Positions 7,494-12,440 of a stretch of 12,465 bases of DNA are shown piece by piece. Position 1 is the stretch's first letter. Each line of letters begins with the position of its first letter. The translations under genes were made by a program, and so were the position numbers. The stretch comes from an uncultured Rikenella sp. (lineage in GTDB: Bacteria > Bacteroidota > Bacteroidia > Bacteroidales > Rikenellaceae): assembly GCF_910577125.1 (NCBI RefSeq), contig NZ_CAJTMN010000011.1:24523-36987 (forward strand), in the 5' to 3' direction. The notes under the pieces were generated by a model that did no database searches, was not told the origin of the DNA, and saw only the letters and a list, made by a program, of their open reading frames with translations.

Positions 7494-8012
7494 ATGGCAG
7501 ATTACAAACTATTGGTGCCGTTTATCCGGAAGTGGGAAGGCGGCTTTGTAAACGACCCCTACGACAAAGGCGGGGCCACGAACGCAGGGGTAACGATTGC
7601 CACCTATCGGGCCTATCGCAAACAGAAAGGGTATGCGACGACATCGGTGGACGACCTGAAACGTATGACGTCGGTGGAGTGGCAAGAGATATTCAAAACG
7701 CTGTACTGGGATCGGTGGCGGGCGGATGGCATCCGGTCGCAATCCGTGGCAAATATCTTGGTCGATTGGGTGTGGGCATCCGGCGTGTGGGGAATTAAGA
7801 TTCCCCAGCGACTGTTGGGCGTTGCCGTCGATGGCGTGGTCGGGCCGGTAACGCTGGAGGCATTGAACGCAAAAGACCCGCACAAAGTATTTGATGCGAT
7901 CATGGCGGCACGCGTGCAATTCATCGACGATATATGCCGCCGCACTCCCACAAACGAGCGATTCCGGCGCGGATGGATGAACAGATTGAACGATATACGC
8001 TTTGAAGAATGA
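7494..8012 (+). CDS. Endolysin, GH108 N-acetylmuramidase with peptidoglycan-binding domain
   Basis: The protein cleaves the glycan strands of peptidoglycan at the end of infection. The N-terminal part matches glycosyl hydrolase family 108: W14-E15-G-G-F-V-N-D-P-Y-D-K-G-G-A-T-N-A-G-V-T, where E15 is the expected catalytic acid in the EGG motif. A D-W-V-W-A-S-G motif at 91-97 and the V-D-G-V-V-G-P-V-T-L-E-A-L-N segment at 112-125 mark the C-terminal PG_binding_3-type domain. The length, 172, is usual for this two-domain architecture. There is no signal peptide or signal-anchor, so export depends on the holin just upstream. The A-rich leader before ATG 7494 is the common Bacteroidetes type. The stop overlaps the next start as ATGA. 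Confidence 0.93.
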   Translation: MADYKLLVPFIRKWEGGFVNDPYDKGGATNAGVTIATYRAYRKQKGYATTSVDDLKRMTSVEWQEIFKTLYWDRWRADGIRSQSVANILVDWVWASGVWGIKIPQRLLGVAVDGVVGPVTLEALNAKDPHKVFDAIMAARVQFIDDICRRTPTNERFRRGWMNRLNDIRFEE

Positions 8013-8449
8013 AAAACAAAGACGATATGCGCCGCGCCCGTGGCGTGCTTACCCTTCGAGCCTATGATAGGGCCGGCGTCGAATTGTGGCATGACACTGG
8101 GAATAACCACATCGTCGCCACGGGGTACGCCGCGGCGGCTGAAGCCCTGGCCGGTGTTCCCGGGGCACGAATTGCGCGGGTAGGGGCCGGGACATCGGGA
8201 AATGAACCGACAGACCACGATACCACGATTTCGGACGCGGTATTGGTCGATATTCAGAGCGTCGAATATCCGGCCCCGGCAACGGTTCGTTTCAACTTCA
8301 CGTTCGGTTATGCCGATGCCGTCGGTATGGCGATCCGGGAGTTCGGTCTATACACCTCCGACGGACGATTGTTTTCCCGAAAAGTTCGGGAACCGATAGA
8401 AAAGACACCATACATGTCCTTGGTCGGCACATGGGATATTCATTTCTAA
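8009..8449 (+). CDS. Small tail-fibre-like phage protein of unknown role
   Basis: This 146-residue protein is not confidently recognised. Its layout resembles N-terminal or collar-type domains of phage fibre proteins: an L-T-L-R-A strand (14-18), H-I-V-A-T-G-Y-A-A-A-A-E-A-L-A-G (34-49), an A-R-V-G-A-G-T-S-G-N-E-P segment (56-67) and a C-terminal part with I-R-E-F-G-L-Y-T-S-D-G-R-L-F-S-R-K (109-125) and G-T-W-D-I (140-144). The reiGLf-DG-LfsR pattern recurs in short structural proteins of many phages. It has no signal peptide or membrane segment, so it is unlikely to be a lysis protein despite sitting between endolysin and candidate spanin. ATG 8009 overlaps the endolysin stop; M7 (8027) is an alternative start. 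A virion part loosely linked to tail or fibre is the best guess. Confidence 0.55.
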   Translation: MKNKDDMRRARGVLTLRAYDRAGVELWHDTGNNHIVATGYAAAAEALAGVPGARIARVGAGTSGNEPTDHDTTISDAVLVDIQSVEYPAPATVRFNFTFGYADAVGMAIREFGLYTSDGRLFSRKVREPIEKTPYMSLVGTWDIHF

Positions 8450-8459
8450 CTGTCCGAGT

Positions 8460-8936
8460 ATGAAAAATTTGATAACAGTTTTACTCGTTGCGGCAGTGAT
8501 CGCATGCTGGTTCCTTTGGAGCCGTCGGCCGGACTCCCCCATAGAATCGGAACCCGCGCGGACAGATACGGTAGTTGTCCGCGATACGATCCGGGAGCCG
8601 ATCCCGGTGCCGGTGGTGCGCACGGTTGTTCGTTATGATACGGTGCTGGTGGCTCTTCCTGCAGTGGATTCGTTGCCGGAGGATTCGGCGGCCGTCGTCC
8701 TGCCGATCGAACGCAAGACGTACGAGACGGAGGACTACAAGGCGGTGGTCGAGGGCTACAAACCGAGCCTGGTAGAGATGGAGATTTATCGACAATCGAC
8801 CATTGTTACAAATACGGTCGTGCAACGGAAACGACCGCGGTGGGCTCTGACGGTCGGGCCGGGCGTCGGTTATGGCCCCCGTGGAGTACAGCCGTATGTC
8901 GGTGTCTCGTTCGGGTTTGTCTTGTGGAGCAAATAA
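8460..8936 (+). CDS. DUF6808-like membrane-anchored protein, candidate spanin
   Basis: The 158-residue product has an N-terminal hydrophobic segment (3-20) containing V-I-A-C16, which fits a lipobox, although W-F-L-W after the Cys looks more like a simple membrane anchor. A Val/Thr/Asp/Arg-rich periplasmic stretch follows (35-65, T-V-V-V-R-D-T-I), then the I-E-R-K-T-Y-E-T-E-D-Y-K-A-V-V-E-G-Y segment (83-100) that I associate with DUF6808 proteins of Bacteroidetes phages. The C-terminus (128-156) has two strands joined by G-x-R-G (W-A-L-T-V-G-P-G-V-G-Y and P-Y-V-G-V-S-F-G-F-V), like an outer-membrane beta-hairpin. Being last after holin and endolysin, it could link the inner and outer membranes as a spanin. 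That role is inferred; the family name is recalled, not searched. Confidence 0.6.
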   Translation: MKNLITVLLVAAVIACWFLWSRRPDSPIESEPARTDTVVVRDTIREPIPVPVVRTVVRYDTVLVALPAVDSLPEDSAAVVLPIERKTYETEDYKAVVEGYKPSLVEMEIYRQSTIVTNTVVQRKRPRWALTVGPGVGYGPRGVQPYVGVSFGFVLWSK

Positions 8937-8954
8937 CAACAGCAGACTAATTGT

Positions 8955-8981
8955 AAGACCTCGAAACGAGGTCTTTTTTTT
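8955..8981 (+). terminator. Intrinsic terminator of the late operon
   Basis: A perfect 9-base stem (AAGACCTCG with CGAGGTCTT) encloses an AAA loop and runs into eight T residues (8974-8981). It lies 19 bases after the last late gene and separates the late operon from the hicAB promoter. Confidence 0.95.
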
Positions 8982-9023
8982 GCACGAAGTTTGCATAAAA
9001 GTAGAAAAATAATACACTTTTAT

Positions 9024-9054
9024 TTTGCAAACAATAGAAATATATCTATCTTTG
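9024..9054 (+). promoter_or_regulatory. Bacteroidetes-type promoter of hicAB
   Basis: A -33 TTTG (9024-9027) and a -7 TATCTTTG (9047-9054) are separated by 19 bases and match the Bacteroidetes sigma-ABfr consensus TTTG-N19-TAnnTTTG exactly. Transcription should begin near 9060, about 15 bases before the hicA start. Confidence 0.85.
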
Positions 9055-9071
9055 TAGTGTCAAACCACTAC
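9054..9071 (+). promoter_or_regulatory. Palindromic operator overlapping the hicAB start site
   Basis: GTAGTG and CACTAC arms flank the 6-base centre TCAAAC. The palindrome starts at the last base of the -7 box and covers the expected start point. HicB proteins with a DNA-binding tail usually repress their own operon, so this is the likely HicB site. The binding itself is inferred. Confidence 0.65.
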
Positions 9072-9074
9072 AAC

Positions 9075-9263
9075 ATGAAGTACAACGAACTACACAGATT
9101 GATCCGTCAGCGAGGTTGGCGGCAGATCAGCAGAAAACTACGGGGCAAAGGCAGCCACGTTATCTACGAAAAAGACGGGCGAACCTATCCGGTACCAGAC
9201 CACGGAAGCGCCGAAATCGGGAAAGGGCTGGAAATGAAAATTAAACGGGAGATGGGGCTGTAA
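9075..9263 (+). CDS. hicA: HicA mRNA interferase toxin
   Basis: The 62-residue product shows the full HicA double-stranded-RNA-binding-like fold signature: G-W-R-Q-I-S-R (14-20), the G-K-G-S-H28-V-I-Y segment with the catalytic His, V-P-D-H-G-S (40-45) and E-I-G-K-G-L-x-x-K-I (47-56). HicA cleaves mRNA and arrests growth unless bound by HicB. The start is ATG 9075. The frame runs upstream to 8991, but that stretch contains the promoter and operator and would place the start before the transcription start. A short GC-rich hairpin spans the stop codon. All key residues are present, so the toxin is probably active. Confidence 0.93.
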   Translation: MKYNELHRLIRQRGWRQISRKLRGKGSHVIYEKDGRTYPVPDHGSAEIGKGLEMKIKREMGL

Positions 9264-9271
9264 CAAGCCCC
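9254..9271 (+). repeat. Short hairpin at the hicA stop codon
   Basis: GGGGCT pairs with AGCCCC across a 6-base loop that includes the hicA stop codon. There is no T-run, so it is not an intrinsic terminator; it might affect the ratio of the two messages or their decay. Confidence 0.4.
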
Positions 9272-9297
9272 ACCCTTCCACACTAAATAAAACAGAG

Positions 9298-9705
9298 ATG
9301 AAAACGATCGAAGCGAAAATAGAACGGGCTACGGATGGAACCTTCTCGGTGTATTGTTTGGAGGAGATGTTTTCCGGGGTCGGGGATACGATCGAGGAGG
9401 CCAAAGAAGACATGCAGGCTCAAATAGAGTTCTACGTGGAGCATTGTAAAGAGGAGGGAAAAGCATATCCGAATTGGCTGGATGAAGATTATCGGATCGA
9501 ATACCAACTGGACGTGCCGAGCATTCTGCAATACTACGAGGGGGTGATTACGCCGGCTGCTTTGGGTCGATTATCGGGAATCAATCCGAAGCAGATTTGG
9601 AGTTATGCGCACGGGAAATCGAAACCCCGGCCGGCACAGTTGGAGAAAATACAGACGGGATTACGCAAGCTGGCTGCGGAACTTTCTGCCATTTCGTTGC
9701 TGTAG
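9298..9705 (+). CDS. hicB: HicB antitoxin and autorepressor
   Basis: This 135-residue product has the HicB architecture. The N-terminal RNase-H-like part (1-50) contains the degenerate strand pattern A-K-I-E-R-A-T-D-G-T-F-S-V-Y, then G-D-T-I-E-E-A-K-E-D-M (29-39). The C-terminal part (84-130) is a helix-turn-helix resembling Xre/Cro types: I-T-P-A-A-L-G-R-L-S-G-I-N-P-K-Q-I-W-S-Y-A-H-G. The first part would neutralise HicA and the second bind the operator at 9054-9071. The start ATG 9298 follows A-rich sequence with no strong ribosome site, 34 bases after hicA. The toxin-first order is normal for hicAB. The stop codon lies inside an inverted copy of the operator half. Confidence 0.92.
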   Translation: MKTIEAKIERATDGTFSVYCLEEMFSGVGDTIEEAKEDMQAQIEFYVEHCKEEGKAYPNWLDEDYRIEYQLDVPSILQYYEGVITPAALGRLSGINPKQIWSYAHGKSKPRPAQLEKIQTGLRKLAAELSAISLL

Positions 9706-9714
9706 TGGTTTGAC
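9701..9714 (-). repeat. Inverted copy of the hicAB operator sequence
   Basis: The 14 bases here are the exact reverse complement of 9059-9072, which includes the inner spacer and right arm of the operator. It overlaps the hicB stop codon. It carries only one palindrome arm, so it may be a weaker HicB site or a trace of module mobility. Confidence 0.75.
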
Positions 9715-9735
9715 GATTATTACGCAATGAATGGC

Positions 9736-9777
9736 AGGACCGTTCTTCCTCTTCTATGAGAAAGGGCGGTCCTTTTT
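9736..9777 (+). terminator. Terminator after hicAB
   Basis: AGGACCG (9736-9742) pairs with CGGTCCT (9767-9773), followed by a short T-run to 9777. The 24-base interior has further weak pairing. It lies between the convergent hicAB and membrane-protein genes; the minus-strand side lacks a T-run, so it mainly serves hicAB. Confidence 0.75.
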
Positions 9778-9786
9778 CTATAATTA

Positions 9787-10218
9787 CTAAACTTTGATGA
9801 AATATTGTTTTTGCTTCGACCCGTTGGCTCCGTTTGAATGAAACAACCCTTGCATCATAAATCCAACAAGACCAATCACGGAGACGGTAGTGCCACCAAC
9901 CAAAGTGGTTAAAATAGTGTCAGATAAAGTAAAGCATTGCCCTAAAAATCCTTTAATAAAGAGCATAGAAAACATTATCACCGCCCAAAAACACATAAAA
10001 ACAAACACGCACCCTGCATATCTATTGCGTAATTTTCGATAGTGCTTGAGGTCTTCTATTAGTTGTTGCAAATATTCATCCCGATCGGAGGAAAGTTCCC
10101 GAGATTCATCTTCTATCATAGAGGTGTCCCTCCTTGTTTCCGAAGATGTTGCTTCTTTTTGTTCCTCGCTCGCCGAATCTGCAATAATTTCCTTGATTTT
10201 ACTTAGATTCTTCGTCAT
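9787..10218 (-). CDS. Two-pass membrane protein, candidate toxin partner of the Panacea protein
   Basis: The 143-residue product has a charged, Ser/Glu-rich N-terminal part (1-65) with a helical E-Y-L-Q-Q-L-I-E-D-L-K-H-Y-R-K-L segment (48-63), then two hydrophobic segments: about 69-92 and 101-125. The second contains T-L-V-G-G-T-T-V-S-V-I-G-L (105-117), similar to a short motif I recall in small membrane proteins of mobile islands. A short hydrophilic tail follows. No enzyme motif is visible. Its ATG lies inside the upstream gene, overlapping by 20 bases, so the two are translationally coupled. Panacea-domain antitoxins are known to pair with varied toxins, including membrane-acting ones, so a toxin role is plausible but inferred. 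It could instead be a membrane effector of superinfection exclusion. Confidence 0.6.
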   Translation of the reverse strand: MTKNLSKIKEIIADSASEEQKEATSSETRRDTSMIEDESRELSSDRDEYLQQLIEDLKHYRKLRNRYAGCVFVFMCFWAVIMFSMLFIKGFLGQCFTLSDTILTTLVGGTTVSVIGLVGFMMQGLFHSNGANGSKQKQYFIKV

Positions 10219-10759
10219 CAGGATCGTCGGCTTTTTTTATCTTCCTTTTATAATATGCCTCAATGAGCGAGTCTGGAATAACTGCATAACGTCCGCAATG
10301 CCCACCATTCCAAATTGTAGACCAAGGTGTCCCTGCTTGGTGGATGATATTAGACATAGTTATACCATCAAAGTTTTTATAACTATCCCATACAGCATCT
10401 ACTACAGCCTTTTCTTCTTTAGTCAAGTTGGGATAGATTACCTCATCTTTGGGGAAATCTCCGGTTCCCAATGCTAAAGATAGGGCATATTTGGCTTGAT
10501 CTTTCAATATAGGAAAGCGTATATTTCCTGATCCGTAAATCTTGAGAGAATGATACAACGAAGGGATAACGGTTCCGAAACGCCATGCTTGTATCGGCTC
10601 ATTCAAAAGTGGTTGTGAGTGGAATCCCAAATACCAGGCATGGGAAAAGTAGACCAATTTGATTGCCTGCATGGGGGTGAGGGGAATGCCCTCTTGTTGC
10701 GCTTTCTCAAAGAGGTAATTAAACACCTCTTTGGATTTTAGCGTTTCGTCAAATTTCAT
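10199..10759 (-). CDS. Panacea (DUF4065, SocA-like) domain protein, candidate antitoxin
   Basis: This 186-residue protein matches the Panacea/DUF4065 family, which includes Caulobacter SocA and phage GepA-like proteins. Seen are the N-terminal T-P-M-Q-A-I-K-L-V-Y-F-S-H-A-W-Y-L-G helix (28-45), E-P-I-Q-A-W-R-F-G-T-V-I-P-S-L-Y (54-69), E-E-K-A-V-V-D-A-V-W (115-124) and G-T-P-W-S near 143-147, all family landmarks in the right order. The C-terminus is Lys/Asp/Glu-rich. Panacea proteins often neutralise a neighbouring toxin; SocA instead delivers its toxin to a protease. Here the partner would be the overlapping membrane protein gene. AGGAGG precedes the ATG at 8 bases, the strongest ribosome site on this strand. 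The gene is AT-richer than the tail operon, suggesting separate acquisition. Confidence 0.88.
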   Translation of the reverse strand: MKFDETLKSKEVFNYLFEKAQQEGIPLTPMQAIKLVYFSHAWYLGFHSQPLLNEPIQAWRFGTVIPSLYHSLKIYGSGNIRFPILKDQAKYALSLALGTGDFPKDEVIYPNLTKEEKAVVDAVWDSYKNFDGITMSNIIHQAGTPWSTIWNGGHCGRYAVIPDSLIEAYYKRKIKKADDPDDEESK

Positions 10760-10797
10760 AATTGGGTCCTCCTTTTCCGTGTATTTGCTCCTTCTCT

Positions 10798-10828
10798 CAA
10801 AGATACAAACGCAACAGGAGCCTTTAAA
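10798..10828 (-). promoter_or_regulatory. Promoter of the Panacea-membrane protein pair
   Basis: On the minus strand a -7 TATCTTTG (10805-10798) matches the Bacteroidetes consensus exactly. A TTTA (10828-10825), three of four bases of the -33 box, lies 19 bases upstream. Transcription should begin near 10792, about 30 bases before the start codon. Confidence 0.7.
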
Positions 10829-10864
10829 TTATGGTGAAATGTGTTACAAAGATATTGAATATTT

Positions 10865-10880
10865 TGTTGCAGATGCAACA
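10865..10880. repeat. 16-bp palindrome between integrase and Panacea genes
   Basis: TGTTGCA and TGCAACA form perfect 7-base arms around GA. It lies 37 bases upstream of the Panacea -33 box and 20 bases past the integrase stop. No T-run follows on either strand, so it is not an obvious terminator; an operator or recombination-protein site is possible. Confidence 0.6.
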
Positions 10881-10899
10881 CCCAAAGTTCATGCCATTA

Positions 10900-12225
10900 T
10901 TATTTTTCCAGCAACTTCACCAGGTCGCGTTTCATCTCTTCGTCGATTTCCCGGTAGCGGGCGAAAGCCCGCGAACCGTCCACGTGGCCGGACAAAGCCC
11001 CTACCAGATTCGGGTCCTTGACCTGTTTATACAGATTCCCTACAAAACAACGCCGCGCCAGGTGGGAAGAGGCTATTGCATTTAATGGCCGTATTTCCTG
11101 TTCGCGGGTGGTCGGATTGATAACTACCACCGGGCGACATAGGCCCGCAGCAAGGAAAATACGTTTGATGGCTTTGTTATATTGCTGTTGTGCCATGAAC
11201 GGAAACAACGGGCCGCCATTGGACGGATATTTGTTCAGGATCTCAGATGCAACCGCATTGAGAGGGACACGCACGGTTACGGGGCGTCCCTCTTTCGTTT
11301 TCCGTGGGATATACTCAATCGCGTCGTTTATGACGTTATTTCGGGTCATTTGGTATAAGTCCCCCACCCGGCAGCCGATAAGGCACTGAAAGACGAAAAT
11401 ATCCCGTTGAATGGCCAGTTGAGGATGTCGCGACAGATTGGTTCGGTATAATTTATTTCGCTCCTCGATGGTGATGTAATAGGGGGTTCCGTAGACGCTT
11501 TCGGCAATCACATAGTTGCGAAACGGGTTGTTCCCGGTCTTTCCGACCTTATTGGCCCAAATAAAGAACGTGCGAATCTTAATTAAGATGCCGTTTATTG
11601 TGTTTTGGCCTCGCGGTTGAGGTATCCTGCTTTCCGGTACCGCCTCGTAGATGTCGGGGTGTTGATCGGCATATCGGTATTCGTTGCGTAAAAAATCCTC
11701 GAAATCGGACAACAAGGCCGGGGTGATCGCATCCATCGACAGGACAAAGGCCGGACCTTGTTTTTTGCGGGTGTACAGTTCATAGCGTTGCAAAGCGCGA
11801 ATCACTACATGGAAAGCTCGTTGCCGCCACTGGGAGTATTTATGCACCCGCAAAAATTCGGCAAAGGCGTCGAAAAAGGTTTGTTTGTCGCTGGCATCCG
11901 CATATTTTTCGGGATGCAGTCGCCGATCGATTTGTTCGTCCAGCCACCCGGATGTAAGCCCATCTTTGTTTGCCGTGGCGTCGTATATCTCCAAAATGAG
12001 ATTCTTCCGATCCGCAACACTCCGGTTGATTTCGATCCGTCTGGAGCTGTCGAAAACTACCTTGGCTTTCACCTCCTGTCGGGCATCATCCCACACGGCG
12101 GGCGGGACTTCGATTTCGCTGGAATGAAACAGTTGAACACCCCGCCCTGCACTCAGTCGAAACCGGATATTGACGGTTGTCGCTTTTCGGGTGGAGGTGC
12201 GGATAAAGGCTTTTACAGTAGCCAT
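10900..12225 (-). CDS. int: Tyrosine recombinase (phage integrase)
   Basis: The 441-residue integrase inserts and excises the prophage by site-specific recombination. The N-terminal part (about 5-60: V-N-I-R-F-R-L, S-S-E-I-E-V-P-P-A-V-W) looks like the arm-binding domain of Bacteroidetes integrases, followed by a SAM-like core-binding domain (about 115-235). The catalytic domain has the full set: R286 in G-C-R-V-G-D-L, K309 in R-K-T-K-E-G-R, H388-x-x-R391 in S-S-H-L-A-R-R, H414 in L-S-G-H and nucleophile Y424 in F-A-R-Y-R-E-I. Start ATG 12225 (M-A-T-V-K) is preferred over the frame extension to 12303, because the -7 box lies between them. It points away from the nearby attachment site, as usual for end-located integrases. 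Confidence 0.95.
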   Translation of the reverse strand: MATVKAFIRTSTRKATTVNIRFRLSAGRGVQLFHSSEIEVPPAVWDDARQEVKAKVVFDSSRRIEINRSVADRKNLILEIYDATANKDGLTSGWLDEQIDRRLHPEKYADASDKQTFFDAFAEFLRVHKYSQWRQRAFHVVIRALQRYELYTRKKQGPAFVLSMDAITPALLSDFEDFLRNEYRYADQHPDIYEAVPESRIPQPRGQNTINGILIKIRTFFIWANKVGKTGNNPFRNYVIAESVYGTPYYITIEERNKLYRTNLSRHPQLAIQRDIFVFQCLIGCRVGDLYQMTRNNVINDAIEYIPRKTKEGRPVTVRVPLNAVASEILNKYPSNGGPLFPFMAQQQYNKAIKRIFLAAGLCRPVVVINPTTREQEIRPLNAIASSHLARRCFVGNLYKQVKDPNLVGALSGHVDGSRAFARYREIDEEMKRDLVKLLEK

Positions 12226-12247
12226 GGCAAGATAAATTTCGGTTATG

Positions 12248-12255
12248 CAAATATA
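12248..12255 (-). promoter_or_regulatory. -7 box of the integrase promoter
   Basis: The minus strand reads TATATTTG, an exact TAnnTTTG match, 23 bases before the integrase ATG. No clear -33 TTTG lies 19-20 bases upstream; that region instead holds the direct repeats at 12264-12283, so expression may need an activator or be held low by a repressor. Confidence 0.6.
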
Positions 12256-12263
12256 CATTTCTC

Positions 12264-12283
12264 GCACAACATCTGCACAACAT
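12264..12283. repeat. Two 9-bp direct repeats upstream of int
   Basis: GCACAACAT occurs at 12264-12272 and 12275-12283, a period of 11 bases or about one helical turn, covering the expected -33 region of int. Spacing of this kind suits cooperative binding by an integrase arm domain, excisionase or repressor. Confidence 0.75.
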
Positions 12284-12296
12284 ATTGCAATATTCA
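12282..12296. repeat. Copy 1 of the AATATTGCAATATT-type palindrome
   Basis: The 15 bases ATATTGCAATATTCA are repeated exactly at 12394-12408. This copy lies next to the int direct repeats. Confidence 0.8.
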
Positions 12297-12391
12297 GCAA
12301 CAAAATGAAATTTACATCACCTCCAAGAAAAATTTATAAAGCACTTAATTACAGCGTATTTGTATATAATTTGCCACGTAAACCGAAAATC

Positions 12392-12408
12392 GAATATTGC
12401 AATATTCA
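12392..12408. repeat. Copy 2 of the palindrome, abutting the tRNA fragment
   Basis: GAATATTGCAATATTC (12392-12407) is a perfect 16-base palindrome whose last bases run into the T-loop of the tRNA fragment. Repetition at 12282 and position at the prophage edge suggest a binding site for the recombination complex. Confidence 0.75.
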
Positions 12409-12427
12409 ATTCTTGTCCTGGGCACCA
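12405..12427 (+). other. attR: displaced 3' end of a tRNA gene
   Basis: TTCAATTC (12405-12412) fits the conserved T-loop pattern TTCRANYC. CTTGT (12412-12416) would be the 3' strand of the T-stem, CCTGGGC (12417-12423) the 3' strand of the acceptor stem, A 12424 the discriminator and CCA (12425-12427) the encoded tail; every segment has the correct length. The base before the T-loop is A, where an intact tRNA needs G, and no GCCCAGG acceptor 5' strand or D-arm lies upstream, so this is only a fragment. That is the expected product when a phage integrates into a tRNA 3' end. The amino acid cannot be told; a GCCCAGG acceptor with A73 would suit tRNA-Leu among others. Confidence 0.82.
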
Positions 12428-12440
12428 CACGAAAAGAAAA

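Larger units (their letters stand above)
1..12427. mobile_element. Right part of an integrated contractile-tailed prophage
   Basis: The segment holds a tail and baseplate operon, a lysis block, two candidate addiction modules and a tyrosine integrase. It ends at a tRNA 3'-end fragment that looks like attR. The left part (capsid, terminase, sheath, tube, repressor, attL) is outside the window. The presence of an integrase and a full lysis block favours a complete prophage over a domesticated tailocin, but without the head genes this cannot be settled. The right boundary is inferred from the tRNA fragment at 12405-12427. Confidence 0.85.

Noticed and set aside
8991..9074. Upstream extension of HicA to 8991
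   Set aside because: This stretch contains the -33 and -7 boxes and the operator; the expected transcript begins after it, and HicA proteins begin at the ATG 9075 equivalent.
9254..9271. Intrinsic terminator between hicA and hicB
   Set aside because: The stem is only 6 bp and lacks a T-run; the genes are expected to be co-transcribed.
10731..11021. + strand open frame between the Panacea and integrase genes
   Set aside because: It overlaps the starts and ends of both minus-strand genes and the Panacea promoter, and has no recognisable sequence features.
12226..12303. Upstream extension of the integrase by 26 residues
   Set aside because: It would place the promoter -7 box and direct repeats inside the coding region; the added residues do not resemble an integrase start, and MATVK fits well.
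12340..12427. A complete tRNA gene at the right end
   Set aside because: No acceptor 5' strand, D-arm or anticodon arm pairs correctly; only the part from the T-loop on is present.
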